Shown piece by piece: positions 47,898 through 56,683 of a DNA stretch of 64,000 nt; position 1 is the stretch's first letter, and every line of letters begins with the position of its first letter. A model generated the notes under the pieces. It was not told the origin of the DNA. It saw only the letters and a list, made by a program, of their open reading frames with translations, and searched no databases. This DNA is from Leptospira johnsonii (GTDB lineage: Bacteria; Spirochaetota; Leptospiria; Leptospirales; Leptospiraceae): the NCBI RefSeq assembly GCF_003112675.1, contig NZ_BFAY01000012.1, forward strand, positions 186,001-250,000, in the 5' to 3' direction. Position numbers and translations under genes: made by a program.

Positions 47898-48953
47898 ATG
47901 GAATTCCAAGATCTGTCCGATTTTGATTTCGAACTTCCCGAAGACCAGATCGCAAAATTTCCTGCGGCTAAAAGAGATAAGAGTAGGCTACTCGTCTTGG
48001 GAAGGACCCAGGATTTCTTAAAAGAAGAAACCGAATTTTCAAAGATAATAGGCTATCTCCGAGAAGGAGATGTGCTTGTCGCAAATGCGACTCGTGTTTC
48101 CAAACGAAGAGTATTCCTTATCACTAAAACAGGAAGAAGACATGAGGCAATGTTCCTTTCGGAAACAGAACCAGGGGTATGGAAAACGCTTACTCGGAAT
48201 TCTAAAAAATTGAAGTTAGGAGATATAGTCTCTGACGAGATAAGCGGAAAATTCCAGTTTTCAGTTGGAGGAAAGGAAGAAGAATTTACCATCTTTAGAT
48301 CCGAAACCCCGCTTGATGAAAACTCATTTGAGCTCATAGGCCGCACTCCCATTCCTCCTTACTTTAAAAGAGAAAGTACTTCAGAAGATGATGTTCGTTA
48401 TCAAACTGTGTATTCTAAAAATCTGGGTTCAGTAGCCGCTCCTACAGCCGGTTTACATTTTACTCCGGAACTCTTAGAAGAACTCAAAAACCGAAAGATA
48501 GAATTTCTAAAACTAGAATTGAAAGTAGGTTACGGCACATTCCAATCCTTGAACGAAGATCATTTCGCGAACAAAAAACTCCATGAAGAAGAATTCGATC
48601 TTCCTTCCGAAACCAAAAACGTTTTGGATTTTGCCAAGAAGAACGGCAAAAGGATTATTTCTGTAGGCACTACTACACTTAGGGCCTTGGAATCCGCTTA
48701 CGATCCAAACACTAAAACCTTCAGAGCGGGAGAAGGAAAAACGAGGCTATTCCTGCAGCCGGAAGATTCTATCCTAAGTTGCGAAGGTTTGATCACGAAT
48801 TTTCACCTTCCCCAGAGTAGCTTGCTCCTGCTAGTAAGTGCATTTGCGGAAAAAGAAAAAATACTGAAGGCCTACAAATTCGCCATAGAACAAAAGTTTC
48901 GTTTCTTTTCCTACGGAGATTCCATGCTGATTTTGGATCCTGAAAAAGTCTGA
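47898..48953 (+). CDS. queA: S-adenosylmethionine:tRNA ribosyltransferase-isomerase
   Basis: The 351-residue protein begins FDFELPEDQIAKFPA and shows VLVANATRVSKRR, VAAPTAGLHFTPELLEEL, LKVGYGTFQ and CEGLITNFHLPQSSLLLLVSAFA, all QueA hallmarks. It makes epoxyqueuosine in the tRNA wobble position from preQ1. Length and motifs are normal. No other queuosine gene is nearby. Confidence 0.96.
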   Translation: MEFQDLSDFDFELPEDQIAKFPAAKRDKSRLLVLGRTQDFLKEETEFSKIIGYLREGDVLVANATRVSKRRVFLITKTGRRHEAMFLSETEPGVWKTLTRNSKKLKLGDIVSDEISGKFQFSVGGKEEEFTIFRSETPLDENSFELIGRTPIPPYFKRESTSEDDVRYQTVYSKNLGSVAAPTAGLHFTPELLEELKNRKIEFLKLELKVGYGTFQSLNEDHFANKKLHEEEFDLPSETKNVLDFAKKNGKRIISVGTTTLRALESAYDPNTKTFRAGEGKTRLFLQPEDSILSCEGLITNFHLPQSSLLLLVSAFAEKEKILKAYKFAIEQKFRFFSYGDSMLILDPEKV

Positions 48954-48968
48954 GCCCAACTTATTTAA

Positions 48969-50624
48969 TTGAGGAATTCTCCGCCAAACCGGAAAATGGG
49001 AAAGGTGTTACGCAAGGTTCTTCCTTCTCAAACTGAAATTAGATTTAAAGCGGCAAAGCCGGCCAAACGGAACGGACTGCCTGATTTTTTAGTATTTCAT
49101 AAGGAAGAAGTTAGAACATTCCGGCAGGCCCTGGGAAACCCAGGACTCTTCCGACATATTTTAATCACCGGTCCCGAAATAGAAGCGAACCTTTTACAAT
49201 TCGGACAGTATCTGGAAGAGATCGTAAAAGACCAACCTGTAGTTGCAGAACCGAATCCTACCTTATTGTCCTTGGCAGGTTTTCCATTTGAGAACAAGTA
49301 CAGACCTGGAAAAATTTCAGAAGCGAACGGAGGACTTTTACTTCTTCCTATCAAACCATTTGTAGAAGATCCGGATTTATATTATTTTCTGAAAGGTGTA
49401 CTTCTTACCGGTAAGATAGATTTTTTATCTCTTCCGGAAGGATCCGATTCTACCAATATCAATCGATTTCATCCAAGTATAGATTCCAGGTTCAGACTCA
49501 TTCTAGTGGGAGAAGAAACGGAAGTGGATTCTATCTCTCAGATCGACGCTGACTTTTACGGAAGTTTTGACTTTAAAATTCATATGCCATATGAGATCAG
49601 TTTGGAAAAATCCTGGCTCCCAGTTTTTTCGGGACTAGTCAAGTCTTGGGAGAAGCCAGGTTATCCTCCTTTGGACCAAGCCGCCTTGGACTCTTTACTG
49701 GAACTTGCGCTCAGATGGAATGATAGCCAGACTAGACTTTCTTTACATCTTTCGGAACTTCGTTCTTTCGTGAGAGAAGTATTAGCATTTAATAATAAAG
49801 GAAAGAAGGCGGTCGGCAGGGCAGAGATAGAGGCAGGTCCGGCTCTGATCCAAAAAAGGACTGCAATCCACAAAAGAAAATATGTGGAGAATATCAAAGA
49901 AGGCCTTATCTCCGTCCCTCTCAAAGGGAAGAAGACAGGAAGGATCAATGGACTTTCAGTGATCCTTTTGCAGTCTTCTCTTTTGGATTTTGGACAGGTG
50001 AATCAAGTTTCTGCCAGGGTTTCCTTGGGTTCCGGAAATCTGATCAATATTGAAAGGGAAGTAAATCTTTCAGGAAGCCTTCACGATAAGGGAGTTTTTA
50101 TCCTACAATCTTATATCAAAGGAATGTTTTCTCATACTCAATCCTTTGGCTTAGATGCTTCTATTTTATTCGAGCAAAATAGTTCTCCTATTGACGGAGA
50201 TTCTGCAAGTTGTGCTGAACTTCTGGCGCTTCTTTCCGCGCTTTCCGGACTGGAGATCCCTTGTAATATTGCAGTGACAGGTGCTCTTTCCCAATACGGA
50301 GATATTTTACCGGTGGGTTCCGTGAATACCAAGATCCAGGCATGGTTCGATGTAATCCGACTAACGGGTTCTTCTAGAGATAAATACAAAATTTATATCC
50401 CGAAAGACAATATGAGAGATCTGAATCTTCCGAGAGAGATCCGGGAGAGTATGAAAAAGGGGAATTTCCAGATATTCTCCTGTTCCCATGTGGAGGATCT
50501 TATCCCGGATATTTTCGGGGTCCCAGCCGGTAGGATCTCCAAATCGGGCAAATATCCAGACGGTTCTCTCTTCAGGATCATAGAAGAAAGAATAGATCGT
50601 AAAAGGGACGGGGAAGAGACCTAA
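48969..50624 (+). CDS. Lon-related (LonH/YcbZ-like) S16 protease
   Basis: The 551-residue protein has an N-terminal AAA-like region in which no Walker A GKS/T is seen ([12 protein letters not shown] is the nearest). A C-terminal S16 domain carries the Ser-Lys dyad: S412 in [16 protein letters not shown] and K455 in [12 protein letters not shown]. The dyad is spaced 43 residues apart, as in Lon. Layout and size fit LonH/YcbZ-type proteins. The start is TTG 48969; ATG 48996 is an alternative, and neither has a strong ribosome site. Confidence 0.78.
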   Translation: MRNSPPNRKMGKVLRKVLPSQTEIRFKAAKPAKRNGLPDFLVFHKEEVRTFRQALGNPGLFRHILITGPEIEANLLQFGQYLEEIVKDQPVVAEPNPTLLSLAGFPFENKYRPGKISEANGGLLLLPIKPFVEDPDLYYFLKGVLLTGKIDFLSLPEGSDSTNINRFHPSIDSRFRLILVGEETEVDSISQIDADFYGSFDFKIHMPYEISLEKSWLPVFSGLVKSWEKPGYPPLDQAALDSLLELALRWNDSQTRLSLHLSELRSFVREVLAFNNKGKKAVGRAEIEAGPALIQKRTAIHKRKYVENIKEGLISVPLKGKKTGRINGLSVILLQSSLLDFGQVNQVSARVSLGSGNLINIEREVNLSGSLHDKGVFILQSYIKGMFSHTQSFGLDASILFEQNSSPIDGDSASCAELLALLSALSGLEIPCNIAVTGALSQYGDILPVGSVNTKIQAWFDVIRLTGSSRDKYKIYIPKDNMRDLNLPREIRESMKKGNFQIFSCSHVEDLIPDIFGVPAGRISKSGKYPDGSLFRIIEERIDRKRDGEET

Positions 50625-50710
50625 ACCCGCGGGTGCGACCCAACTTTCCCATAAAATGACGGCCCGAGCCTGATTTTTTCTCAGAATTCCTCTAATCAGT
50701 CTGCCCCAAA

Positions 50711-50965
50711 ATGACCGATACTCTGTATAGAGTCATGAAACGCGGGGCAAACATCAATATTGAGTCCTCCCTTCTGGTAACCTTGGTTGCGAGCATGGGA
50801 TTCTTATTTAGTTTGGGAATCGCCCCAGTCAGGACCGGAGGTTTTTTAACCGATGAACCGGTCTTAAGAGAACTCATCCCCGACCAATTTACTTGGGAAC
50901 CAAGCTCGGAACAAATCCGAGATCTGCCAGAGAGAGTAGGAGAAACCGGACCTAGCCTGGTTTAA
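50711..50965 (+). CDS. Small membrane protein of unknown function
   Basis: The 84-residue frame has one probable membrane helix (~20-38, SSLLVTLVASMGFLFSLGI) and a polar C-terminal tail rich in Pro, Glu and Asp. ATG 50735 is an alternative start. It fills the gap between the Lon-related gene and ybaB in the same direction, which supports it, but no family is recognised. Confidence 0.5.
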   Translation: MTDTLYRVMKRGANINIESSLLVTLVASMGFLFSLGIAPVRTGGFLTDEPVLRELIPDQFTWEPSSEQIRDLPERVGETGPSLV

Positions 50966-51021
50966 TTTCTTGCTCCGCTTCCCGGTCTGAAAATCCTATC
51001 AAGAAAGACCGGGAGTGCTCG

Positions 51022-51330
51022 ATGTTCGGCAAAAGTTTAGATAATCTAAAACAGATGAACCAAATGCGGGTTCGTATGAAAAAGTTGGAGAAGGAACTGG
51101 AGGCGCTGTCCTTCGAGGGAAAATCCAAGAACGAATTGGTGATTTGTATTACCGACGGCAAACAAACCGTTCAAGAGATCCGTATCGAAGATTCTTTACT
51201 TGCTAAGAATGATAAAAAATTACTTCAAAAAAGTATAAAGCAAGCTGTGAATCAATCTATGGAAGCCGCTCAGAAAGTAGCAGAAGAAAGAATGGGAGAA
51301 TTCAAATCTCTTCTGTCCGGAATGCCTTAA
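51022..51330 (+). CDS. YbaB/EbfC-family nucleoid-associated protein
   Basis: The 102-residue protein has the YbaB/EbfC layout: a coiled N-terminal helix (NLKQMNQMRVRMKKLEKEL), a β-sheet with VICITDGKQTVQEIRIEDSLL, and a C-terminal helix KQAVNQSMEAAQKVAEERM. These proteins dimerise and bind DNA. Usually the gene is next to dnaX and recR, which are absent here. Its TAA stop is followed directly by the convergent gene's stop. Confidence 0.85.
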   Translation: MFGKSLDNLKQMNQMRVRMKKLEKELEALSFEGKSKNELVICITDGKQTVQEIRIEDSLLAKNDKKLLQKSIKQAVNQSMEAAQKVAEERMGEFKSLLSGMP

Positions 51331-51343
51331 TTAAAGGCTTTTA
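51324..51343 (+). terminator. Compact terminator shared by convergent stops
   Basis: GCCTT (51324-51328) and AAGGC (51334-51338) form a hairpin whose loop AATTA contains bases of both stop codons. It is followed by TTTTAT on the plus strand. The two genes converge with no bases between stops, so the hairpin lies in the coding ends. Confidence 0.6.
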
Positions 51344-52950
51344 TATTCGTTAAAAATTTTCTGTTTCGTCCGGTTCCGAGAGAGTTTAAAGAACTCATGA
51401 GGGCAGATCGGACGAGTGTCAGTTGACTCCGGAAGAACGATCGCTTCTTCTCCTTCGTCGTCATTTTCAGTAATTCCTAAAGATACCGAGATATCTCCGG
51501 ATCTTTTCATTTCAGTATTGATCTGCAGAGAATATAAATTTCCATCTATATTCTTTTTTAATAATACTAATCTTTCGATCGAGCTGGAATTAGAACGATC
51601 CGCTTTTACGAATTGGATTTGTCCGGGATTTAATTGTCCTAATGGAGTAATTTCAGGTATTCTGAGCGGATCGTATAATTTTCTCAATACATCTCCATCT
51701 GTTCCTGCCGCGGGGAACGGGAAATATTGGATCGTCTTAGTGATATCTTGTAAAAATTCAGCGGTGTTGCCAGTATCTGTTCCTGATTGTGCAAACTCTG
51801 GAGAAATATCTCCTAAAGATTGCCATAAGAACGCAGGATAAATTTTCATAAAGATCTCTGAACCATCTATTCCGACTGCGTTTTTAATTTCTTGGGGAGA
51901 AGTTAGATAACTATCTGCACTTGTTTTGAACAGATGGAATAATCCGTTTGCGTCGGATGCTCTATAACCTTTAGGACCCTGGACTCCAGTTCTAAAGAAT
52001 GAATTTCTGGAATCGGTATCGCTTCCAGAAATCATATATAAGTATTTCATAAAGGAATAAGCGAATGCATAGTCTACTAAGGAATTAAATTTGGAACTTC
52101 CGAATATACTATTTCCGTTTGCACCTCTAGAACAGGAGTTTGAATTCCTACCTCTATAACAATTGATCCGATTGATCTGAGGAGAATAACCTGCTATATC
52201 TGCTGCTACTTCGCTAGTTCCCTCGTTGATCCAAGCCTCGTCTCTTCCTCCACCTTGGCTCATGATCCTGGCCTCGTACTGGAATCGGATCAAATGTTGG
52301 TATTCATGGGCGAGAGTAGCTAAGAATGTATCCGGTTTTCCCTGGGCAAGGTCTGAGTTTCGGACTGTAACCAGTTCGACCCCATCCATATACACTATAT
52401 TTGCATAATTAGAGCGGACTGAATAACCGGAATTATCTGGGAAATAATCTACCGGATCGAAAAATCCGGCCACAAAAGAAGAGCCTGGTTGGCCTCCGTC
52501 ATGTATATCTGAAACGATGACAGCAACTTTTCCATCTCCGTCTAGATCATCCGAAAAGCCAAAGGCCTCGCCTAATCTAGGATAAATTTTAGAATCGAAT
52601 TCTTGAGAGATGTATTGGTAATCTAAAGCGGATTCTAAGCCGCTCGTTGCATAGATATTTACGTGAGCGCCTGAGGCCACTTTAGTCGTTTGCGCACAGC
52701 TAGAACTATTCTTTATAAGATTACGGATCCAGAATGTATTATTGCCACCACAGGAACTAGATACTTTGGCTAAAGAAAGTAGATCGTCGATACTAGGTTC
52801 TGATTTGTCCTGGGTGCCGAGTGCGTCTTTGCTGACCACACAGTCTGAAAGTAAGAATATCAAACAAATCGAAAGTACAAACGTATAAAAAGATCTGCCT
52901 ATTGGCATATAAAGGGACTTCCAAAAACCGTCTCCGGTCGAAACCTTCAT
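51331..52950 (-). CDS. M30-like metalloprotease lipoprotein
   Basis: The 539-residue protein has a signal peptide and lipobox LLSDC (C37), and a zinc-protease core: ATLAHEYQHLIRFQYEA (H215, E216, H219) followed by DEAWINEGTSEVAAD, as in hyicolysin-type M30 peptidases. Upstream, DDLDGDGKVAVIVSDI looks like a calcium loop. A C-terminal β-rich part follows. The start is ATG 52950 with a weak GGGAAAG site; ATG 52908 would shorten the signal peptide by 14 residues. Probably surface or periplasmic. Confidence 0.78.
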   Translation of the reverse strand: MKVSTGDGFWKSLYMPIGRSFYTFVLSICLIFLLSDCVVSKDALGTQDKSEPSIDDLLSLAKVSSSCGGNNTFWIRNLIKNSSSCAQTTKVASGAHVNIYATSGLESALDYQYISQEFDSKIYPRLGEAFGFSDDLDGDGKVAVIVSDIHDGGQPGSSFVAGFFDPVDYFPDNSGYSVRSNYANIVYMDGVELVTVRNSDLAQGKPDTFLATLAHEYQHLIRFQYEARIMSQGGGRDEAWINEGTSEVAADIAGYSPQINRINCYRGRNSNSCSRGANGNSIFGSSKFNSLVDYAFAYSFMKYLYMISGSDTDSRNSFFRTGVQGPKGYRASDANGLFHLFKTSADSYLTSPQEIKNAVGIDGSEIFMKIYPAFLWQSLGDISPEFAQSGTDTGNTAEFLQDITKTIQYFPFPAAGTDGDVLRKLYDPLRIPEITPLGQLNPGQIQFVKADRSNSSSIERLVLLKKNIDGNLYSLQINTEMKRSGDISVSLGITENDDEGEEAIVLPESTDTRPICPHEFFKLSRNRTKQKIFNEYKSL

Positions 52951-53043
52951 GATCTTTCCCGCCGAAAAAGGAAACTAGCTTTACGCCTTGATCCTTTTTC
53001 TTAAGGTCAATAATTATTCAGGGTCGAATGGGAGCAAGGATCA

Positions 53044-53829
53044 TTGGCTAAAAAGGTTCCAAAGATTTGGAAATTTTTTTCCAAAAAATTTCAATATATC
53101 GTAATTTTTTCGTTAGGATACAATTGCGGATTTCGTCCTTCTCCCTTACAAAAAGATCCGATCCAAGGTCCACAGATTCCTGCATTCGATTCTATTCCGA
53201 ATAGCGGAGAATATTTTTCCGAGATCAAAAAAATCCCAACCGGGTTTTACATCCGACAGGTTTATCTAAACCATTCCAACAAAAAAGAAATGTTGATCAG
53301 CCAACTAACAGTGAGCGGATCCAAAAATTGGGAAGAAACAAGGTTTGAGGGGAAACTAAATTTAGACGAGTCCGGAAAATTTTTCAGATTTCGTCCCAAA
53401 CTTTGTAGGATGTTCACAAGTAAAAATCCGGGAGATCGCTGGACTTTAACCAGAGCTTATGAATGCGATCATTTCGAATTTCTAATATGGAAATCAGGTC
53501 CGGAAGATATTCGCTTAAGTCCAGGCCCGGAAGGAGAAGAAGAAGGGATCCTTCTCAAAAAATCTAGATCTTCCGATATTTCCCAGATTTCTGCAATCAT
53601 CTTAAAAGCGGATTCAGATATCACAAGTATTTGGGGAATACGTCTTTCGAGGGTCAGAAAAGGTGCAAAGGCTATATTAGAAAAACAGGATGGAAGAAAA
53701 ACGGAATTGAATACTTTGAAAACGGTAGAGACTACCGGAGAGATCAAGACCGAAAAATCAAATCATGCAGAACCTGGAGATATGATCTTATACACAAATC
53801 CCGGAGAAGCAAGGCCTCTCGCACTGTAA
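53044..53829 (+). CDS. Hypothetical exported protein
   Basis: The 261-residue frame starts at TTG 53044 behind an AAGGA site. The N-terminus is Lys-rich, then a short hydrophobic stretch with SLGYNC that could be a poor lipobox (C28). The rest is β-rich with many Lys, Ser and Gly residues. No family is recognised. It converges directly on the LRR lipoprotein gene. Confidence 0.6.
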   Translation: MAKKVPKIWKFFSKKFQYIVIFSLGYNCGFRPSPLQKDPIQGPQIPAFDSIPNSGEYFSEIKKIPTGFYIRQVYLNHSNKKEMLISQLTVSGSKNWEETRFEGKLNLDESGKFFRFRPKLCRMFTSKNPGDRWTLTRAYECDHFEFLIWKSGPEDIRLSPGPEGEEEGILLKKSRSSDISQISAIILKADSDITSIWGIRLSRVRKGAKAILEKQDGRKTELNTLKTVETTGEIKTEKSNHAEPGDMILYTNPGEARPLAL

Positions 53830-54534
53830 TCAGTCCAATCCGTTCTCAGAACTTAAGATCCTACGTAGGCCAGGTATGATCTTAACATAGGGTTGGATCT
53901 TTCTAAAGTCCGAAATTTCTTTTGCGGAAACATCCGAACCATCCAGTTGTAGATGGATCAGGTTTGTTAGACCGTATAACGGACTTAAATCCTTTACTTG
54001 GGTCCCACCCAGATACAATTCCATTAGTCTTGTACAATGTTCCAAAGGTCTTAGATCAGTAATCTTAGTGTGTTTTAACTGCAAATGTTTCACACTACAT
54101 CCAGGCCCTAAAAATCCTAGATTGGAAATTTTAGAATCGGTCAGTTCAATTCTTGTGAGCCTATTCCAATGCAGATAATTTTTCAGATCTTGATCGCCTA
54201 TTTCCGTTTGGTTCAGCACTAGACTATCCAGTTTTGCAACACGATTTAGAGGTGAAAGATCCTTTACGGACGATCCGGAAAGATGAATATATCTGAGTTT
54301 TGGAAGATCAGGCAAACCTTCCAATGATCTTACTTCTTTAGAATTTAGTTCTAGGACTTCTAATCCGGAGAATGCAGATAGGTCGCTCCAACTAGGGTTG
54401 TCTTCGAATCCTAACCATCTGATCTCTTTAGGATACTTGCCTAGGATCTCACCTTCACCGTTCCGAACGGAGATCAAATGACTAGATTGAGAACAGGCGA
54501 ATAAGAAATAGAGGATGAGAAAAGTTTTCCTCAT
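53830..54534 (-). CDS. Leucine-rich-repeat lipoprotein
   Basis: The 234-residue protein has a short signal peptide with lipobox YFLFAC (C14) and about six SDS22-like LRRs of ~22 residues, with LEVLELNSKEVRSLEGL, LRYIHLSGSSVKDLSPL and LIHLQLDGSDVSAKEI patterns. Such small LRR lipoproteins are common in Leptospira and are thought to bind partners at the surface. The ligand is unknown. It is divergent from the fur-like gene. Confidence 0.82.
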   Translation of the reverse strand: MRKTFLILYFLFACSQSSHLISVRNGEGEILGKYPKEIRWLGFEDNPSWSDLSAFSGLEVLELNSKEVRSLEGLPDLPKLRYIHLSGSSVKDLSPLNRVAKLDSLVLNQTEIGDQDLKNYLHWNRLTRIELTDSKISNLGFLGPGCSVKHLQLKHTKITDLRPLEHCTRLMELYLGGTQVKDLSPLYGLTNLIHLQLDGSDVSAKEISDFRKIQPYVKIIPGLRRILSSENGLD

Positions 54535-54626
54535 AAGATCGAATCTATTTAGATTCTATATGGAAGAAAACCAAAAATAGTTCGTACAAGCTATTTTAAA
54601 AACGATTATTCCTCCCTGATTTACGG

Positions 54627-54656
54627 GTTGGAATTCCAACGGGAATCGAGTTGACA
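54627..54656 (+). promoter_or_regulatory. Palindrome and -35-like box upstream of fur-like gene
   Basis: The perfect 14-bp palindrome GTTGGAATTCCAAC (54627-54640) lies 10 bp before a consensus -35 TTGACA (54651-54656), upstream of the Fur-family gene at 54701. No good -10 at 17-bp spacing is seen. The palindrome is a candidate operator. A one-base variant, GTTGGAACTCCAAC, lies at 9736-9749. Confidence 0.5.
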
Positions 54657-54700
54657 TCAGTCTCCTTTTTAGAGCAAGATAAGATTCGAAGCCGGTCCGA

Positions 54701-55099
54701 ATGGAAGAAGATAAAAAATCCGCCTCTCGAAACACCAAACAAAAGGGCGAGATCCTGAGAGTCATCCGGGATGCAAAAGGTCCTCTTTCGGTAAAGGAAA
54801 TCCACGATATCTCTAAAAAATCCATACAGAATATAGGGATCGCTACCGTATATCGGTCTGTGAACCATCTTCTGGAATCCGGTTCGATCCATGAGATCCA
54901 ATTGCCCGGAGAATCTTCCCGTTTCGAGATCAGCCATCTGGATCATCACCATCATTTCCATTGTAAAATTTGCGATCGAGTTTTTGATGTGGAGATATGT
55001 CCTTTCCCAATGGAAAATCTTCCTAAGGGATTTACATTAGATTCTCATGAAATTATCTTATACGGCGTTTGTTCCGAATGTAACACCTCTTCAAAATGA
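54701..55099 (+). CDS. Fur-family metal/redox regulator
   Basis: The 132-residue protein has the winged-helix part (KGEILRVIRDAKGPLSVKEI, then IGIATVYRSVNHLLESG) and the metal site HLDHHHHFHCKICDRVFDVE, with a second CxxC (CSEC) near the C-terminus for structural zinc. The four-His cluster fits Fur or PerR, and sequence alone does not tell which. It overlaps the SGNH-like gene by 4 bp and so controls or shares an operon with envelope genes. Confidence 0.88.
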   Translation: MEEDKKSASRNTKQKGEILRVIRDAKGPLSVKEIHDISKKSIQNIGIATVYRSVNHLLESGSIHEIQLPGESSRFEISHLDHHHHFHCKICDRVFDVEICPFPMENLPKGFTLDSHEIILYGVCSECNTSSK

Positions 55100-56682
55100 A
55101 TCAAAAAAAACTAAAATTTAAAATTATCTATTTAAGCATTCTATTTATCGCATTATTCTCCCTTATAGATCGGGTCGTATTGGACAATCTGCTTTTCGGA
55201 TTCCCGAATGAACTAGAGTGGGATACTTCTCCTTGGTTCAACTTCTTGGAAAAAAGAAGAAGGATCCAATTCTCGGAAAATGAAAAAGGTACGCTGATCG
55301 TAGGAAGTAGTGTTGCTCTTTATTCTTCTCTTCCGGAAAGAATGAATGAGAGACTGAAAGGTGCATCCATTCGCACGGAATTCTATTCGCATCCGGCATT
55401 AACACCTTCCGATTTCTATTTTTATAAGGAAGATATAGCTTCTAAACAACCCAAGCTTGTATTTTTTGTTTTGAATCCTGCGGATCTGCAATTGGACTTT
55501 CTGATCACAGAGAAAGAAAGTGAAGACAGATTAGCCCAATACAAACAAAATCTGCTTTATCAGGAAAAGTCCATCATCGACTTTCAGAATTTAGAATATT
55601 CCGAAAAAGTTTTGGACGATGTTTCCGCAAAAACAAGGCATCAAAACAGGATGATCTATCCTGCCCAATATCTAAGGGAGAAGTATGAAAGTATTCTGAA
55701 AACCGGCAAATCCGCCTTTTTATCCATTCTTTCTAGATCCTTGTTCTTAGTGGTTCGCTATAGAAGTTTCTTGTATGATCCGATGGATGCGTGGATTGAA
55801 AACCATCTAAGAAGTGGGAGGTCTTACCATTATTATACTGGTATTATTCCTGAGGAAGGTATCTATCTAAGAGGATGGGCCAAACCCGAATTCTCGATTG
55901 ATTGTGAATTGAAGAACGGAGTCTTCGAAGAGAGTGTATTCTTTCAAGAAAAAGGAACCACTCTCAGGATTTGGGGAGAAGGTAAGCCGATCCTATTCGA
56001 TAAAACTTTTCCAAAGTCCGGTTGGCATACGATCAAATTTAACGTTCCGGAAAAATCGGATAAAACCAAACTCAGAATTGCTTCCGATAAAAAGATCTCT
56101 TCCTTACAAGTGGATTCCAGGATTTTCGGAACTGAGGAAATTTATGGGATCAGACTTTCCCAAAACTTCTGCAGAAATGAGATCCGAAAACATATCTCTT
56201 ATATTCGAATTCCAGGTTTAGACGATTCCAGGATTTCTAATATGGACGATGTTACTTATTCTAAGGATTATACGGAAAGGATCTACGGCTACAAGGGAGA
56301 AAGTTCTAAAATGTCCAGACTGGTCACTCTCAGAATGGCAAAGATCAAATTAGCATCTTCTCCGAAATTTTTTGTTTGGTCCGAATTGGAATATTTAAAA
56401 AAAGCAGTTGAGTATCTGGAATCACAAGGAATCCAAGTGGTTCTCGTGAACTCTCCCGAAAATCCTTTTGAAAGAGAAGTATATGAAACAAGTCCTTGGT
56501 ACAAAGGATATATTTCTTATTTGGAAAACTTGGGAAAAGATAAATATACGTTCAAAAATGCAGTGTCCGATTTCAAAGATAAAAAATCCTTCTTAGATCC
56601 TCACCATTTGACTTACCAGGCCTCCGAAAAATCCTCAGATCTATTTGCAGACTGGATCCTAGAAACATTAACGGAAAAATGA
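55096..56682 (+). CDS. SGNH-hydrolase-like membrane-anchored protein (third copy)
   Basis: The 528-residue protein has an N-terminal membrane anchor (~8-28), the block TLIVGSSVALYSSLP (SGNH nucleophile position) and a C-terminal FLDPHHLTYQASEK (DxxH), as in the MBOAT-linked proteins at 38-42 kb. An additional β-rich insert lies at ~230-350. No MBOAT gene is adjacent. It is translationally coupled to the fur-like gene and starts 1 bp before the GT-C-like gene. Confidence 0.6.
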   Translation: MNQKKLKFKIIYLSILFIALFSLIDRVVLDNLLFGFPNELEWDTSPWFNFLEKRRRIQFSENEKGTLIVGSSVALYSSLPERMNERLKGASIRTEFYSHPALTPSDFYFYKEDIASKQPKLVFFVLNPADLQLDFLITEKESEDRLAQYKQNLLYQEKSIIDFQNLEYSEKVLDDVSAKTRHQNRMIYPAQYLREKYESILKTGKSAFLSILSRSLFLVVRYRSFLYDPMDAWIENHLRSGRSYHYYTGIIPEEGIYLRGWAKPEFSIDCELKNGVFEESVFFQEKGTTLRIWGEGKPILFDKTFPKSGWHTIKFNVPEKSDKTKLRIASDKKISSLQVDSRIFGTEEIYGIRLSQNFCRNEIRKHISYIRIPGLDDSRISNMDDVTYSKDYTERIYGYKGESSKMSRLVTLRMAKIKLASSPKFFVWSELEYLKKAVEYLESQGIQVVLVNSPENPFEREVYETSPWYKGYISYLENLGKDKYTFKNAVSDFKDKKSFLDPHHLTYQASEKSSDLFADWILETLTEK

Positions 56683-56683
56683 G

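Noticed and set aside
54596..54961. 121-codon minus frame over the fur promoter and gene
   Set aside because: It is antisense to a confident Fur-family gene and its regulatory palindrome.
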